A stretch of DNA of 64,000 nucleotides from Polynucleobacter sp. JS-Polo-80-F4 (GCF_018881965.1 NZ_JACVPI010000001.1:1370018-1434017), one strand, 5' to 3'. Numbered from the stretch's first letter, positions 27,278-36,638 are shown. Made by a program: numbers and translations. The notes: a model not told the origin generated them from the sequence alone.

Positions 27278-27985
27278 TTAATCGCTGAGCAATTCTTGAC
27301 GCAGGTAGCGTTTCGCTGCTTGTGTTTGAGGATCAGCAAAGAAGGGGCCTACGGGTCCCTTTTCTTTTATCTCACCTTGGTCAATAAAAATGATGTGCTC
27401 AGCAATTCTCTGTACTTGAGCGAGTTGGTGAGATGAAAAAATGACATTCGCCCCTTGTTGATCAAATTGACGGATGAGCTCTTCAACCTGTTCGGTAGTG
27501 CTCGGGTCTAGGTTAGCGGTAGGTTCATCTAACAAAACTAAGTTGGGTCTTTGAAGAATGGCTCTGCCAAGACAAAGCTTTTGTCTTTCACCTGCGGATA
27601 ATTTATGTGCTGGACTATTGGCTAGCTTGCTTAAGCCAACTTGATTCATTACTCGGTCTAGATCGTCCTTGCCAATGGAGTGGTCTGCATCCCGCACCAT
27701 TCCAAGATTAGTTGCGGCCGATGCTTTAATCATTGGGGTGTGATGCAACACTAATGCGCTCTTTGTTTTAAAGGAATAACTTACTGTTCCACTATCTGGT
27801 TTAATCAGGCCATCAAGAAGCTTCAAGAGGGTAGTTTTGCCGGCACCATTCGGCCCAATGCAAGCAGTAATTCTATCGGCCGGAATAATAGCGTGAGGGA
27901 TATTGAGAATCGTTCTGCCATTACTCTTGACAACGATGTCTTTAAGTTCAATGAACTTTTCAAAAGTTTCTACTGAATTAACCAT
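27278..27985 (-). CDS. tupC: Tungstate/molybdate-type ABC transporter ATP-binding protein
   Basis: The 235-residue ATPase contains Walker A GPNGAGKTT, signature LSAGERQ, Walker B LVLLDEPTA and the switch-like SSHQ. I start it at ATG 27985 (MVNSVE), which overlaps the permease end by 8 bases, because the longer frame begins with permease-coding sequence. Pairing with a TupB-like permease indicates oxyanion uptake. Placed against the formate dehydrogenase operon, which needs Mo or W, it probably supplies the metal. Specificity for tungstate over molybdate cannot be decided here. Confidence 0.78.
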   Translation of the reverse strand: MVNSVETFEKFIELKDIVVKSNGRTILNIPHAIIPADRITACIGPNGAGKTTLLKLLDGLIKPDSGTVSYSFKTKSALVLHHTPMIKASAATNLGMVRDADHSIGKDDLDRVMNQVGLSKLANSPAHKLSAGERQKLCLGRAILQRPNLVLLDEPTANLDPSTTEQVEELIRQFDQQGANVIFSSHQLAQVQRIAEHIIFIDQGEIKEKGPVGPFFADPQTQAAKRYLRQELLSD

Positions 27986-28673
27986 AGCGGCGCTCCGCAA
28001 TTTGGCGAACTGCAAAAGTAAATAGATTGGCAAGCAGAACAATGGTTAACAGGACTATGCCAAGGGCGAGAGCCAAAGGCAAATCACCCTTGCTAGTCTC
28101 TAAGGCAATGGCGGTAGTCATCGTTCTGGTGGAGTGATCAATATTGCCGCCAACAATCATGACCGCTCCAACCTCGGATATTGCCCTTGCTAGACCAGCA
28201 AGGACCGCAATAGTAAGGGAGAAGCGGCAATCCCAAATAAGCCACTTAAATCGCGACAAGGGAGGAAGTCTGAGGCTCAGGAATGAGTCGCGGTGTATTT
28301 TCCAGGAGTCTTCCAGTATTTGCCGGCTGAGGGCGGCGATTAATGGGGTTGTGAGCAACGTTTGGGCAACGATCATGCCTTTGACTGTAAAAAGCCAGCC
28401 CCACATGCCAAGGGGGCCTGTGCGTGAGAGCATGAGATAAACCAAAACGCCAACAATGACCGTGGGGACACCCATTAGCGTATTGAGGGTCACAATAATG
28501 GTCTTTTTACCCGCAAATCGTTCGGTTGCCAGAAGGGCGCCGATCGGCAGACCCAGGAGTGTGCCTATTAGAAGGGCGGTCAGGCTAACCTGGAGGGAAA
28601 CCAATACGATCCCCAGCACACCTGCATCTAGGTGAGCAAGAAGGGAAAGGGCATCCTGAAAAGCTTTCAACAT
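27978..28673 (-). CDS. tupB: Tungstate/molybdate-type ABC transporter permease
   Basis: A 231-residue permease with about five membrane helices and the ATPase-contacting EAA-type loop as ARAISEVGAVMIVGGNI, typical of TupB/WtpB proteins. It is the first gene of a two-gene minus-strand unit with the ATPase. No periplasmic binding protein (TupA/WtpA) is adjacent or elsewhere in the window. The divergent promoter region to the BFD-like gene is 66 bases. Confidence 0.78.
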   Translation of the reverse strand: MLKAFQDALSLLAHLDAGVLGIVLVSLQVSLTALLIGTLLGLPIGALLATERFAGKKTIIVTLNTLMGVPTVIVGVLVYLMLSRTGPLGMWGWLFTVKGMIVAQTLLTTPLIAALSRQILEDSWKIHRDSFLSLRLPPLSRFKWLIWDCRFSLTIAVLAGLARAISEVGAVMIVGGNIDHSTRTMTTAIALETSKGDLPLALALGIVLLTIVLLANLFTFAVRQIAERRYG

Positions 28674-28739
28674 GCGCTAGATTCTATCAAGGCAGTGGCA
28701 AAATGACTGTAATGAGATTGATTCCCCTATTTTTGACCT

Positions 28740-28940
28740 ATGGCTGAAGCGGTTTGCCTCTGCAACGAGGTCCTCGACGTGGATTTGCGTGAGTATTTAG
28801 ATACCCACCCGATAGACTCAATTGACGAGTTAAGAGAGCAGGCGTCAATTTGTAATAAATGTATGCAGTGCCAGGAGTTGGTTGAGGGTGAAATCTACTT
28901 AGCGCGTGTTCGACGACAGCGCGCAGCGGGACAGTTTTAA
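28740..28940 (+). CDS. BFD-like [2Fe-2S]-binding protein
   Basis: A 66-residue protein with the cysteine pattern CLC near the N-terminus and CNKCMQC about 30 residues later, matching the BFD-like [2Fe-2S] domain (bacterioferritin-associated ferredoxin and related). In Bfd the cluster serves iron release from bacterioferritin, but no bacterioferritin gene is nearby. The stop overlaps the ATG of the next gene by one base. A small electron carrier or redox sensor is the safe reading. Confidence 0.82.
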   Translation: MAEAVCLCNEVLDVDLREYLDTHPIDSIDELREQASICNKCMQCQELVEGEIYLARVRRQRAAGQF

Positions 28941-29692
28941 TGAGCGTCAATAAAACGACCCGTTTTACAGTATTGAGCATGAATGTCCATAAAGGCTTAT
29001 CACCGCTGCACCGACACGCCACTATTTATCAGCTGCGCCAAAAAATGCGCAGTCAACATCCAGACCTCCTTTTTTTACAAGAGCTGCAGCAAGAGCATCG
29101 AGGAAGAATTCGGCGTTTTAGCCAATGGCCCCTGACAGAGTTGACGCACTTTCTTTCTGAGGATTTTTGGCATGACTGGCATTACGGAAAAAATGTCGAG
29201 TATCGCGATGGTCATCATGGCAATGCCATCCTGTCCAAGCATCCTCAACAAAAGGGAAATAACTACGACATATCAGCATATCGTTTTGAAAATCGTGGAC
29301 TACTTCATAGTGTGACAAAACTAGATGGTTTAGATCAACCTATTCATTGTTTTTGTGTGCATTTAGCACTCTTTGAGCGGGGGAGAGAGCGCCAGCTAGA
29401 AGCCATCATTGGGCATATTCAGGATTTAACTCAAAATGGCCCCACCATTGTGGCGGGGGACTTTAATGACTGGCGCAATCGTGTGAGTGCACCTATGAAG
29501 GCTGCTGGTTTTGATGAAGTCTTTGAGGTGCTGACCGGTTCACCGGCAAAAACATTCCCAAGCGTGAAGCCGTTGCTCGCTATGGACCGCATTTATGTTC
29601 GTGGATTAAAAATTCATTCTGCACAAATTTTGCATGAATGGTTAAAGCTATCAGATCATCTAGGCATTACAGCCGAATTGGAACTTAAATGA
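28940..29692 (+). CDS. Endonuclease/exonuclease/phosphatase family protein
   Basis: The 250-residue protein shows the EEP fold: LSMNVHKGL at the N-terminus, the metal-binding Glu in LFLQELQQEH, the HLALFERGRERQ segment, AGDFNDWRN with the catalytic Asp-Asn, and SDHLGI at the C-terminus. Enzymes of this fold cut nucleic acids or phospholipids. It is fused by overlap to the cardiolipin synthase-like gene (ATGA), an arrangement common in proteobacteria that hints at a phospholipid-related role. No signal peptide is visible. Confidence 0.88.
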   Translation: MSVNKTTRFTVLSMNVHKGLSPLHRHATIYQLRQKMRSQHPDLLFLQELQQEHRGRIRRFSQWPLTELTHFLSEDFWHDWHYGKNVEYRDGHHGNAILSKHPQQKGNNYDISAYRFENRGLLHSVTKLDGLDQPIHCFCVHLALFERGRERQLEAIIGHIQDLTQNGPTIVAGDFNDWRNRVSAPMKAAGFDEVFEVLTGSPAKTFPSVKPLLAMDRIYVRGLKIHSAQILHEWLKLSDHLGITAELELK

Positions 29693-31167
29693 ATGACTTA
29701 TTAGGAATTTTTATTAATACGCAATCTGTGTTCAATTTGAGATTGATTTTATTAATTCATTTTTTAATGGTGACCTACTTTATTGGTGTAATCATTTCAG
29801 TTAGAAGACCAGTAGGAGTTGCATTTGCGTGGATTTTTATTGTGATGACTTTTCCACTATTGGGGATTTCTTTATATGTATTGATTGGTGAGCGCCCCGT
29901 AGGTCGTAGTTTGACGCGAAAAATTAAACGTATGAATCTAGAGTATGCGCAAATTACTCAACAGTTATGTAGAGAATTTGCGAGTGAAAGATCAAAATTG
30001 CCTGTAGAAGCTAGGGCCTTAAGTATCTTGGCTGAATCAAATAATGGCACTCCCGTTGTCGATGGCAACAAAGTTGAGCTTTACACAAAGTCACTCGACA
30101 TTCTTCAGTTATTTATTGATGAGATTAATCAGGCTCAAAAGACTCTGAATATGGAGTTCTATATCTGGGCTTTGGGAGGAGATGCTGATCGGGTGGGGGA
30201 GGCTGTCATTGCTGCTTCAAAACGGGGCGTGGCTTGTCGTGTTCTATTGGATTCTCTCGGTAGCAAAGATTGGTTCAAGTCGTCATGGCCCTCTCGCTTC
30301 CGAAGTGCGGGCATTGACGTGACAGAAGCATTACCGATTCAGATTGGCCGCTTTCAGTTCCGCCGTGCAGATTTGCGTTTGCATCGGAAAATATTTATCG
30401 TGGATGGCTCGGTAGTGTGGACTGGCAGTATGAATTTGGTTGACCCTCGAACCTTTAAACAAGATTCAGGTGTTGGTGAATGGGTTGATGCGATGGTCCG
30501 TGTAGAAGGGCCTGTTGCAGCGCAGTTTGAATTAACTTTCTCCTTTGACTGGAGTGTTGATAATCCCAGGGTCACTCACTTTAATGACCGCTCCCCTCCA
30601 CCTGCGCCAAGAGAGGGCGGGGTTATCGCACAGGAGTTCGCATCAGGACCGGTATATCGTGATGACATTTTGTATCAAGTGATGCTCTCAGCCATTATTG
30701 ATGCACGTGAAGAGTTGACTATAACGACGCCTTACTTTGGTCCAGATGATGGCTTGCTTCAAGCACTCATGGCTTCCGCAAGGCGAGGTGTCAATGTCAC
30801 CTTAATTGTGCCAAAACTGAATGACTCGACCTTAGTGGCGTGGAGTAGCAAAAGCTTCTATCAGGATTTAATGACCTCTGGGGTCAAGATTGCTGAGTTT
30901 AAAGGTGGGCTGTTGCATACCAAGAGTCTTTTGATTGATAAGCGCATTGCAATTTTTGGTTCAGTCAATTTTGACCAGCGTAGTTTGCGTTTGAACTTTG
31001 AAATTAGCTTGATTGTTTATGACAACGATTTCTGCGCCAACCTGGAGAGGTTAATTCAGTCCTACTTGGAGCAGTCGGACTATGTTGATCCTAAAGCTTG
31101 GGCAAAAAGACCAGCATGGCATCGCTATCTTGAGAACGCTGCCCATCTCACTTCGCCACTGCTTTAA
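29689..31167 (+). CDS. cls: Cardiolipin synthase-like phospholipase D protein
   Basis: The 492-residue protein starts with two membrane helices (about residues 15-65), then two phospholipase D domains with HKD motifs HRKIFIVD and HTKSLLID. This is the bacterial cardiolipin synthase layout: condensation of phosphatidylglycerol molecules at the inner membrane. The start overlaps the upstream EEP gene as ATGA. The stop shares a TTAA with the convergent CoA-transferase gene, so transcription from both sides meets here. Confidence 0.92.
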   Translation: MNDLLGIFINTQSVFNLRLILLIHFLMVTYFIGVIISVRRPVGVAFAWIFIVMTFPLLGISLYVLIGERPVGRSLTRKIKRMNLEYAQITQQLCREFASERSKLPVEARALSILAESNNGTPVVDGNKVELYTKSLDILQLFIDEINQAQKTLNMEFYIWALGGDADRVGEAVIAASKRGVACRVLLDSLGSKDWFKSSWPSRFRSAGIDVTEALPIQIGRFQFRRADLRLHRKIFIVDGSVVWTGSMNLVDPRTFKQDSGVGEWVDAMVRVEGPVAAQFELTFSFDWSVDNPRVTHFNDRSPPPAPREGGVIAQEFASGPVYRDDILYQVMLSAIIDAREELTITTPYFGPDDGLLQALMASARRGVNVTLIVPKLNDSTLVAWSSKSFYQDLMTSGVKIAEFKGGLLHTKSLLIDKRIAIFGSVNFDQRSLRLNFEISLIVYDNDFCANLERLIQSYLEQSDYVDPKAWAKRPAWHRYLENAAHLTSPLL

Positions 31168-32348
31168 ATCGCTCCGCTTGCCCGCATATCTGCAATGTCA
31201 GACTCCGCTATTCCGAGTTCTTTCAGGATGGAGTCGGTATGCTCTCCAACAGCAGGAATGGGGTCCATGCGATAGTCGTAGCTGTCATTGAGGCCGGGTG
31301 GTAACAGGGCTGCAATAGCACCATTGGGTGTATCGACTTCGGTCCAGCGATTCCGCGCTTTCAGCTGCTCATGTTTCCAGAGGCCCTCCATATCATTGAG
31401 ATGGGCATTTGCAATTTGTGCCTTCTCAAGTCTGGCGATTAGTTGTTCGGACGTAAGCTTGCTAAAGCAGGCATCAATAATTTCTAAAAGTTCAATCCGT
31501 TTTTCATTGCGCTTGAAGTTACGATCAAACCGCTCATCCTTTGCTAATGCTGAGTTCTCTAATACAAGCTCGCAAAACTGCACCCATTCACGTTCATTTT
31601 GAAGTCCCAGCATGACGGTCTTGCCATCACCTGCTTTGAATGGGCCATACGGATAAATAGTGGCATGAGATGCACCATTTCTTGGCGGTGGTTCTGCGCC
31701 CTTGTAGGCGTAGTACATTGGAAAGCTCATCCATTCGCCAAGGGATTCCAGCATGGAGATATCAATCACTGAGCCTTTACCTGTTTTTCCTCTTTGCAAA
31801 AGTGCCGCCAAGATATTGGTATAGGCATACATACCTGCAGCGATATCAGCAATAGAGTTACCGGCCTTGCTAGGTATTTCAGGGGTTCCGGTAACCGATA
31901 AGAATCCTGCTTCACTTTGAATGAGTAAGTCGTAAGCTTTTTTATCTCGATAGGGGCCGTCACTGCCGTAGCCTGAGATATCACACAGAATGAGTTGCGG
32001 ATTATCCTTTTGTAAGACCTCTGCAGTCAGTCCCATGCGTGCAGCAGCGCCTGGCGCGAGATTTTGCACTAAGACATCAGCGGTCTTTAGTAAAGTCTTC
32101 AGTGTTGCAATGGCTGCTGGTTGCTTGAGATCTAAGGTCAAACTTTCCTTGGAGCGATTTACCCAAACAAAGTGAGAGCACAGTCCATCCACCTGCGTGT
32201 CATATCCTCTAGCAAAGTCACCCCCACCAGGGCGCTCCACCTTAATTACTCTTGCACCCAAGTCGGCTAATTGGCGAGTACAAAAAGGAGCTGCAATTGC
32301 ATGCTCTAAAGAGACAACAGTAATCCCATCTAGTGGACGAATACTCAT
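31164..32348 (-). CDS. Family III CoA-transferase (CaiB/BaiF)
   Basis: This 394-residue cytoplasmic enzyme moves CoA between acids. Family III features include IAAPFCTRQLADLGARVIKVERP at the N-terminus, a NRSKESLTLDLK segment, and the catalytic aspartate in SVIDISMLE. It sits 12 bases after the acyl-CoA dehydrogenase gene on the same strand, so an acid would be activated and then desaturated. Substrate specificity (for example glutarate, succinate or a branched acid) cannot be read from sequence. Confidence 0.9.
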   Translation of the reverse strand: MSIRPLDGITVVSLEHAIAAPFCTRQLADLGARVIKVERPGGGDFARGYDTQVDGLCSHFVWVNRSKESLTLDLKQPAAIATLKTLLKTADVLVQNLAPGAAARMGLTAEVLQKDNPQLILCDISGYGSDGPYRDKKAYDLLIQSEAGFLSVTGTPEIPSKAGNSIADIAAGMYAYTNILAALLQRGKTGKGSVIDISMLESLGEWMSFPMYYAYKGAEPPPRNGASHATIYPYGPFKAGDGKTVMLGLQNEREWVQFCELVLENSALAKDERFDRNFKRNEKRIELLEIIDACFSKLTSEQLIARLEKAQIANAHLNDMEGLWKHEQLKARNRWTEVDTPNGAIAALLPPGLNDSYDYRMDPIPAVGEHTDSILKELGIAESDIADMRASGAI

Positions 32349-32360
32349 CAGAACATTCCC

Positions 32361-33530
32361 TTAGAAAGATCTTGGTAGGCCAAGAACGTGCTCGGCAATG
32401 TAGGAGTAAATCAAATTCGTTGAGATCGGTGCTACTTGATATAGGCGGGTTTCTCTGAACTTACGCTCTACATCGTATTCATTGGCAAAGCCAAATCCAC
32501 CATGAGTTTGTAAACAGACATTGGCTGCTTCCCATGAAGCTTTGGCAGCTAGGTACTTAGCCATATTGGCTTCAGGCCCACAAGGCTGATGATTGTCAAA
32601 TAATTCACAAGCCTTAAAGCGCATCAGATTAGCGGCTTCAGTTTCGATATAGCTATCCGCAATCGGAAATTGAATACCTTGATTTTTGCCGATAGGGCGA
32701 TCAAATACTACGCGGTCATTGGCATAGCGACGAGCGCGATCAATAAACCAATAGGCATCGCCTATACATTCGGCTGCGATTAGTACGCGCTCTGCATTGA
32801 GGCCATCCAGAATGTATTTAAAGCCTTGCCCTTCAGTGCCAATGAGGTTCTCAGCGGGGATTTCAAGATTATCAAAAAACACTTCATTGGTTTCATGGTT
32901 GACCATATTGGCGATCGGTCTTACTTCCATGCCTTTACCAATAGCATCAGCTAAGTTCACGATAAAGATCGACATGCCCTCTGACTTGCGTTGCACTTCG
33001 CTTAGTGGGGTGGTGCGAGCTAGCAGGATCATGAGATCAGAATGCTGTATGCGTGAAATCCAAACCTTTTGACCATTCACTACATACTTATCACCCTTTT
33101 TTACTGCAGTAGTTTTGAGTTTGGTGGTGTCAGTTCCGGTAGTGGGTTCAGTAACAGCCATGCTTTGGAGGCGTAACTCACCAGATGCAATTTTCGGAAG
33201 GTACATTTTTTTCTGTGCTTCGGAGCCGTGACGCAATAAAGTACCCATGTTGTACATTTGCCCATGACATGAACCTGAGTTGCCGCCTGAAAAGTTAATT
33301 TCCTCCATGATCACGGAAGCCTCAGCTAAGCCCAAACCAGAGCCGCCATATTCTTCTGGAATTAAAGCGGCCAACCATCCAGCCTTAGTCATAGCATCTA
33401 CAAAAGCCTCTGGATAGCCACGCTCGTGATCAATCTTTTGCCAGTAAGCAGAATCAAAAGATCCGCAGAGGTCGCGCAATGCTTCACGCATTTCTTGGTA
33501 CTGGTCAGGTTTCGGAATAGGGTGATTCAT
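32361..33530 (-). CDS. Acyl-CoA dehydrogenase
   Basis: A 389-residue FAD enzyme of the acyl-CoA dehydrogenase family with SMAVTEPTTGTD, WISRIQHSDLMI, FKYILDGLNAERVLIA and QTHGGFGFANEYDVERKFRE. The usual C-terminal catalytic Glu motif (YEGT-type) is replaced by YQVAPIST. A Glu in the DGLNAER helix matches the alternative base used by isovaleryl- and long-chain-type enzymes. It forms a two-gene unit with the CoA-transferase. The pair may oxidise an acid imported by the nearby Liv system, which is inference. Confidence 0.9.
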   Translation of the reverse strand: MNHPIPKPDQYQEMREALRDLCGSFDSAYWQKIDHERGYPEAFVDAMTKAGWLAALIPEEYGGSGLGLAEASVIMEEINFSGGNSGSCHGQMYNMGTLLRHGSEAQKKMYLPKIASGELRLQSMAVTEPTTGTDTTKLKTTAVKKGDKYVVNGQKVWISRIQHSDLMILLARTTPLSEVQRKSEGMSIFIVNLADAIGKGMEVRPIANMVNHETNEVFFDNLEIPAENLIGTEGQGFKYILDGLNAERVLIAAECIGDAYWFIDRARRYANDRVVFDRPIGKNQGIQFPIADSYIETEAANLMRFKACELFDNHQPCGPEANMAKYLAAKASWEAANVCLQTHGGFGFANEYDVERKFRETRLYQVAPISTNLIYSYIAEHVLGLPRSF

Positions 33531-33690
33531 GGAAGTCTCAATTTATAGGTTTTATGGCTTATTCACCATTTCAGGCATTAGTTTAAGCAAGATTTGAAAT
33601 TCATGGAGATTGCCCAAAACAAGGCAAAATAGACTACATGTGCCCCAAAGAAACCCTCCTGTATGCCTGCAGCCTAAAGGTCATTACTTA

Positions 33691-34194
33691 ATGGAGCATA
33701 TGTTCGAGCATTTTTTTGGATGGTTTGAGATGCCATCGGTTGGTTTGCCGGCAGTCTTCATCAGCGCCTTTATTTCTGCGACCTTAATACCTGCCGGTTC
33801 GGAGCCCATCCTATTTGGTTACATCACCTTGAACCCGCACTTATTTTGGGTTGCCATTATGGTTGCCACTGTTGGCAATACCCTGGGTGGGATGGTGGAT
33901 TGGTGGCTGGGAGTGCTGGCACGCAACCGTTTTAAGGCGATGGATGAGCCGAGCAACAGTCGACTTAAGGGTTGGCTTGGGGAGTGGGGCCCCAAGCTGC
34001 TGCTGCTATCTTGGCTGCCTGGATTAGGCGACCCCTTATGCCTGGCGGCAGGGTGGTTAAAGCTGCCTTGGCAGCCGTGCCTGATTTATATGTTCATTGG
34101 TAAGCTATTCCGTTTCATTGCGCTTACCTGGCTGCTTACATTAGTCCCTGATAGCTTTTGGCACCAGCTGGGACATTGGCTGCATCTGATTTAA
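33691..34194 (+). CDS. YqaA/DedA-like SNARE-associated membrane protein
   Basis: The 167-residue protein has several hydrophobic helices, including AVFISAFISATLIPAGSEPILFGY and the segment VGNTLGGMVDWWLG, as in YqaA-type members of the DedA/VTT superfamily. These are putative membrane transporters or lipid scramblases. I start at ATG 33691, as the longer frame begins at a TTG and adds an unlikely polar leader. The stop lies inside TTAA shared with the convergent livF stop. Confidence 0.82.
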   Translation: MEHMFEHFFGWFEMPSVGLPAVFISAFISATLIPAGSEPILFGYITLNPHLFWVAIMVATVGNTLGGMVDWWLGVLARNRFKAMDEPSNSRLKGWLGEWGPKLLLLSWLPGLGDPLCLAAGWLKLPWQPCLIYMFIGKLFRFIALTWLLTLVPDSFWHQLGHWLHLI

Positions 34195-34895
34195 ACCGCG
34201 CAATACTTCTGCTGAATCTCATCATTGTTTAAAAGATTCTGTGCAGTGTCATGAAACACAATTTCACCCTGATCCAAGATGTAAGCACGGTCAGAAATCT
34301 TTAGGGCTTGTTGTACGTTCTGCTCTACTAGCAAAATTGTTAAACCTTGCTGCTTTAATTTAGCAAACAACTCAAACATCTCTTCAACCAAGACCGGCAT
34401 GATACCCTCCGAGGGTTCGTCGAGCAGAATGACTTTAGGTTTCCCGATCATGGCCCTGGCAATGGCGAGCATCTGTTGTTCGCCACCCGACATGGAAGTG
34501 CCATCTTGGTGAAGTCGCTCTTTGAGTCTTGGGAAAGTTTCAGCAATCTCATCAACCAGTGCACTCATGTCGCCTGCTTTTTTCTTGGCAATTACTCCAA
34601 GCTCAAGGTTTTCCTTAACGGTAAGGCCAGGAACAATGCGACGATCCTCTGGAACATAAGCGAGACCTAAGTGAAAGCGTTCATGTGCGGGCAAATCTAA
34701 AAATGACGTGCCATCAATAGAGGCTTTACCTTGACGCTTGGATAATAGGCCCATTAATGAGCGCAAGGTAGTGGTTTTACCGGCACCATTGCGGCCCATT
34801 AAGGTCACAATTTCACCTTTATTCACTTCAAGTGAGACGCCTTGTAATACGTGACTACGGTCATACCACGCGTTTAAGTTTTCTACACGCAACAT
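34191..34895 (-). CDS. livF: Branched-chain amino acid-type ABC transporter ATPase LivF
   Basis: The 234-residue ATPase has Walker A GRNGAGKTT, the LivF-typical YVPEDRRIVPGLTV, signature SGGEQQM and Walker B VILLDEPSEG. It is the last gene of the livK-H-M-G-F order. The complete importer here has the branched-chain amino acid architecture, but such systems also import amides, urea and aromatic acids, so substrate is open. Confidence 0.9.
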   Translation of the reverse strand: MLRVENLNAWYDRSHVLQGVSLEVNKGEIVTLMGRNGAGKTTTLRSLMGLLSKRQGKASIDGTSFLDLPAHERFHLGLAYVPEDRRIVPGLTVKENLELGVIAKKKAGDMSALVDEIAETFPRLKERLHQDGTSMSGGEQQMLAIARAMIGKPKVILLDEPSEGIMPVLVEEMFELFAKLKQQGLTILLVEQNVQQALKISDRAYILDQGEIVFHDTAQNLLNNDEIQQKYCAV

Positions 34896-34909
34896 AGTTT
34901 GCTTTCTAT

Positions 34910-35665
34910 TTAACCTTGACCCAGGTACACACGACGTACCTCAGCATTGTTTTGAATTTCCTCTGGAGTGCCTTCAGCCAAGAACTCGCCGTGATGCAGA
35001 ACAATGATGCGTTTGCATAAACCCATAATGAGTTTCATCTTGTGCTCAACCAAAATCACCGTGCGCTCATTAGCGAGGGTGCGAATAAGCTCCATCATGA
35101 CCAGCGTTTCTTCTGGCGACATACCGGCAGTCGGCTCATCTAGTAGCAAGAGGCTAGGGTTGCAGGCCAAAGCCATGGCAATTTCTAGTGCACGCTGTTG
35201 GCCATGGGCTAGGTCACCGGTTTTCTTATTTCGTAAGTGCTCTAGATTAACTCTGCGGAGTAATTCATCGGCAATCTCAATTGGCTTTGGATAACTTTGA
35301 GCATTACGGAAGAAGTTGTAGCGCGCTGTCTCCATCTGTGCAGCAACACGGACGTTCTCATGAACGCTCAGTTGTTTAAAGACATTCGTAATCTGAAAGC
35401 TTTTGGAGATCCCAATACGAGCGAACTCATGCTGCTGCATACCGGTTATGTCTTTGCCATTGAATAGGATTTGACCGCTTGTAGGGGGGAAAGCGCCACT
35501 CAAGACATTAAAGAAGGTACTTTTGCCTGCGCCATTCGGTCCAATGATTGCGGTCAGTGTTCCCGGCATAAAGCTAGTGGATACATCTTGCAATGCCTTG
35601 AACTTACCAAAGCTCTTGCTGACATGACGTGCTTCAAGAATAGGAGTGGTAGTTGTGCTATTCAT
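34910..35665 (-). CDS. livG: Branched-chain amino acid-type ABC transporter ATPase LivG
   Basis: A 251-residue ATPase with Walker A GPNGAGKSTFFNVLSG, signature LAHGQQRALEIAMAL, Walker B LLLLDEPTAGMSP and a C-terminal segment typical of LivG. Its ATG overlaps the livM stop by one base, and livF follows 14 bases on. It pairs with LivF as the nucleotide-binding dimer of the importer. Confidence 0.91.
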   Translation of the reverse strand: MNSTTTTPILEARHVSKSFGKFKALQDVSTSFMPGTLTAIIGPNGAGKSTFFNVLSGAFPPTSGQILFNGKDITGMQQHEFARIGISKSFQITNVFKQLSVHENVRVAAQMETARYNFFRNAQSYPKPIEIADELLRRVNLEHLRNKKTGDLAHGQQRALEIAMALACNPSLLLLDEPTAGMSPEETLVMMELIRTLANERTVILVEHKMKLIMGLCKRIIVLHHGEFLAEGTPEEIQNNAEVRRVYLGQG

Positions 35666-36624
35666 TATTTCGAATCCTGATTAATCTGTAGCTTGCTCAG
35701 AATGGTGCCCCAGATACCTTTAGGGAAGAACAGCACAAAGAACATAAAGACTAAGCCAACAACTGCCATCCAGTGCTTAGTGAAGGTGGTGACGACATCT
35801 TCCAGATAGAGCATGACTGCAGCACCAATAAATGGACCAAAGAATGTACCCATACCGCCCAGAATACTCATCATGACTGCTTGACCAGACTGAAGGTAGT
35901 GCAGTGAATCAATTGGCACGATAGAGAGGTGAAGGGCGCGTAATGAGCCAGCTAAACCGCAAATCGCTGCAGACAATACGAACACCAATAGCTTGGTTCT
36001 CGCTACATCGAATCCACACGCTGCTGCACGTTTTTCGTTCTCACGAATTGCTTCCATCACTGCGCCTAATGGCGAGCTCAGAATACGAGAGATTAGCCAA
36101 ATTGCAATGACTACAAAGAAAAGAATGATGTAGTACTTCACCAATGGATTTAAGAAGTCTACTGGGATGCCCAGGACGTTGAATTCATCTACACGGACAC
36201 CACGTAAACCATTCTCGCCACCGGTAAGGCTCTCTGCCTTGTAGAAGATGTAATACACAATCTGACCAAGGGCTAAGGTCACCATGGAGAAGTAGATGCC
36301 ACGAGTGCGAATGGCAAGGTAGCCCATGATGAGACCACCTATAGCCGCGCCAATAATGCCAATCAGAATTGCAGCTCCCCATGGCATGCCATAGTGAACA
36401 ATGCCTATCCCAGTAAGGTAGCTACCAATACCTAAAAATGCTGCATGACCAAAGGATAGTAGGCCCATGTAACCAAACAGCAAGTTAAAGCCCATGGCAA
36501 ACAAACCAAAGATCAAAATATTGATCGCCAAGGCTTCGTAGGGCATGATGAACGGAAATATTGCCAAGAACAGCGTGCTAGCTAGAACGCGATGACGTGC
36601 AATGAGTTGGAAAAATGAATTCAT
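35665..36624 (-). CDS. livM: Branched-chain amino acid-type ABC transporter permease LivM
   Basis: A 319-residue permease with about eight to nine membrane helices and family signatures FGLFAMGFNLLFGYMGLLSFGHAAFLG region and GENGLRGV. A conserved cytoplasmic loop, AIRENEKRAAACGFDV, contacts the ATPases. It overlaps livG by one base and follows livH by 14 bases. Confidence 0.91.
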   Translation of the reverse strand: MNSFFQLIARHRVLASTLFLAIFPFIMPYEALAINILIFGLFAMGFNLLFGYMGLLSFGHAAFLGIGSYLTGIGIVHYGMPWGAAILIGIIGAAIGGLIMGYLAIRTRGIYFSMVTLALGQIVYYIFYKAESLTGGENGLRGVRVDEFNVLGIPVDFLNPLVKYYIILFFVVIAIWLISRILSSPLGAVMEAIRENEKRAAACGFDVARTKLLVFVLSAAICGLAGSLRALHLSIVPIDSLHYLQSGQAVMMSILGGMGTFFGPFIGAAVMLYLEDVVTTFTKHWMAVVGLVFMFFVLFFPKGIWGTILSKLQINQDSK

Positions 36625-36638
36625 AAATATACGGAGCC

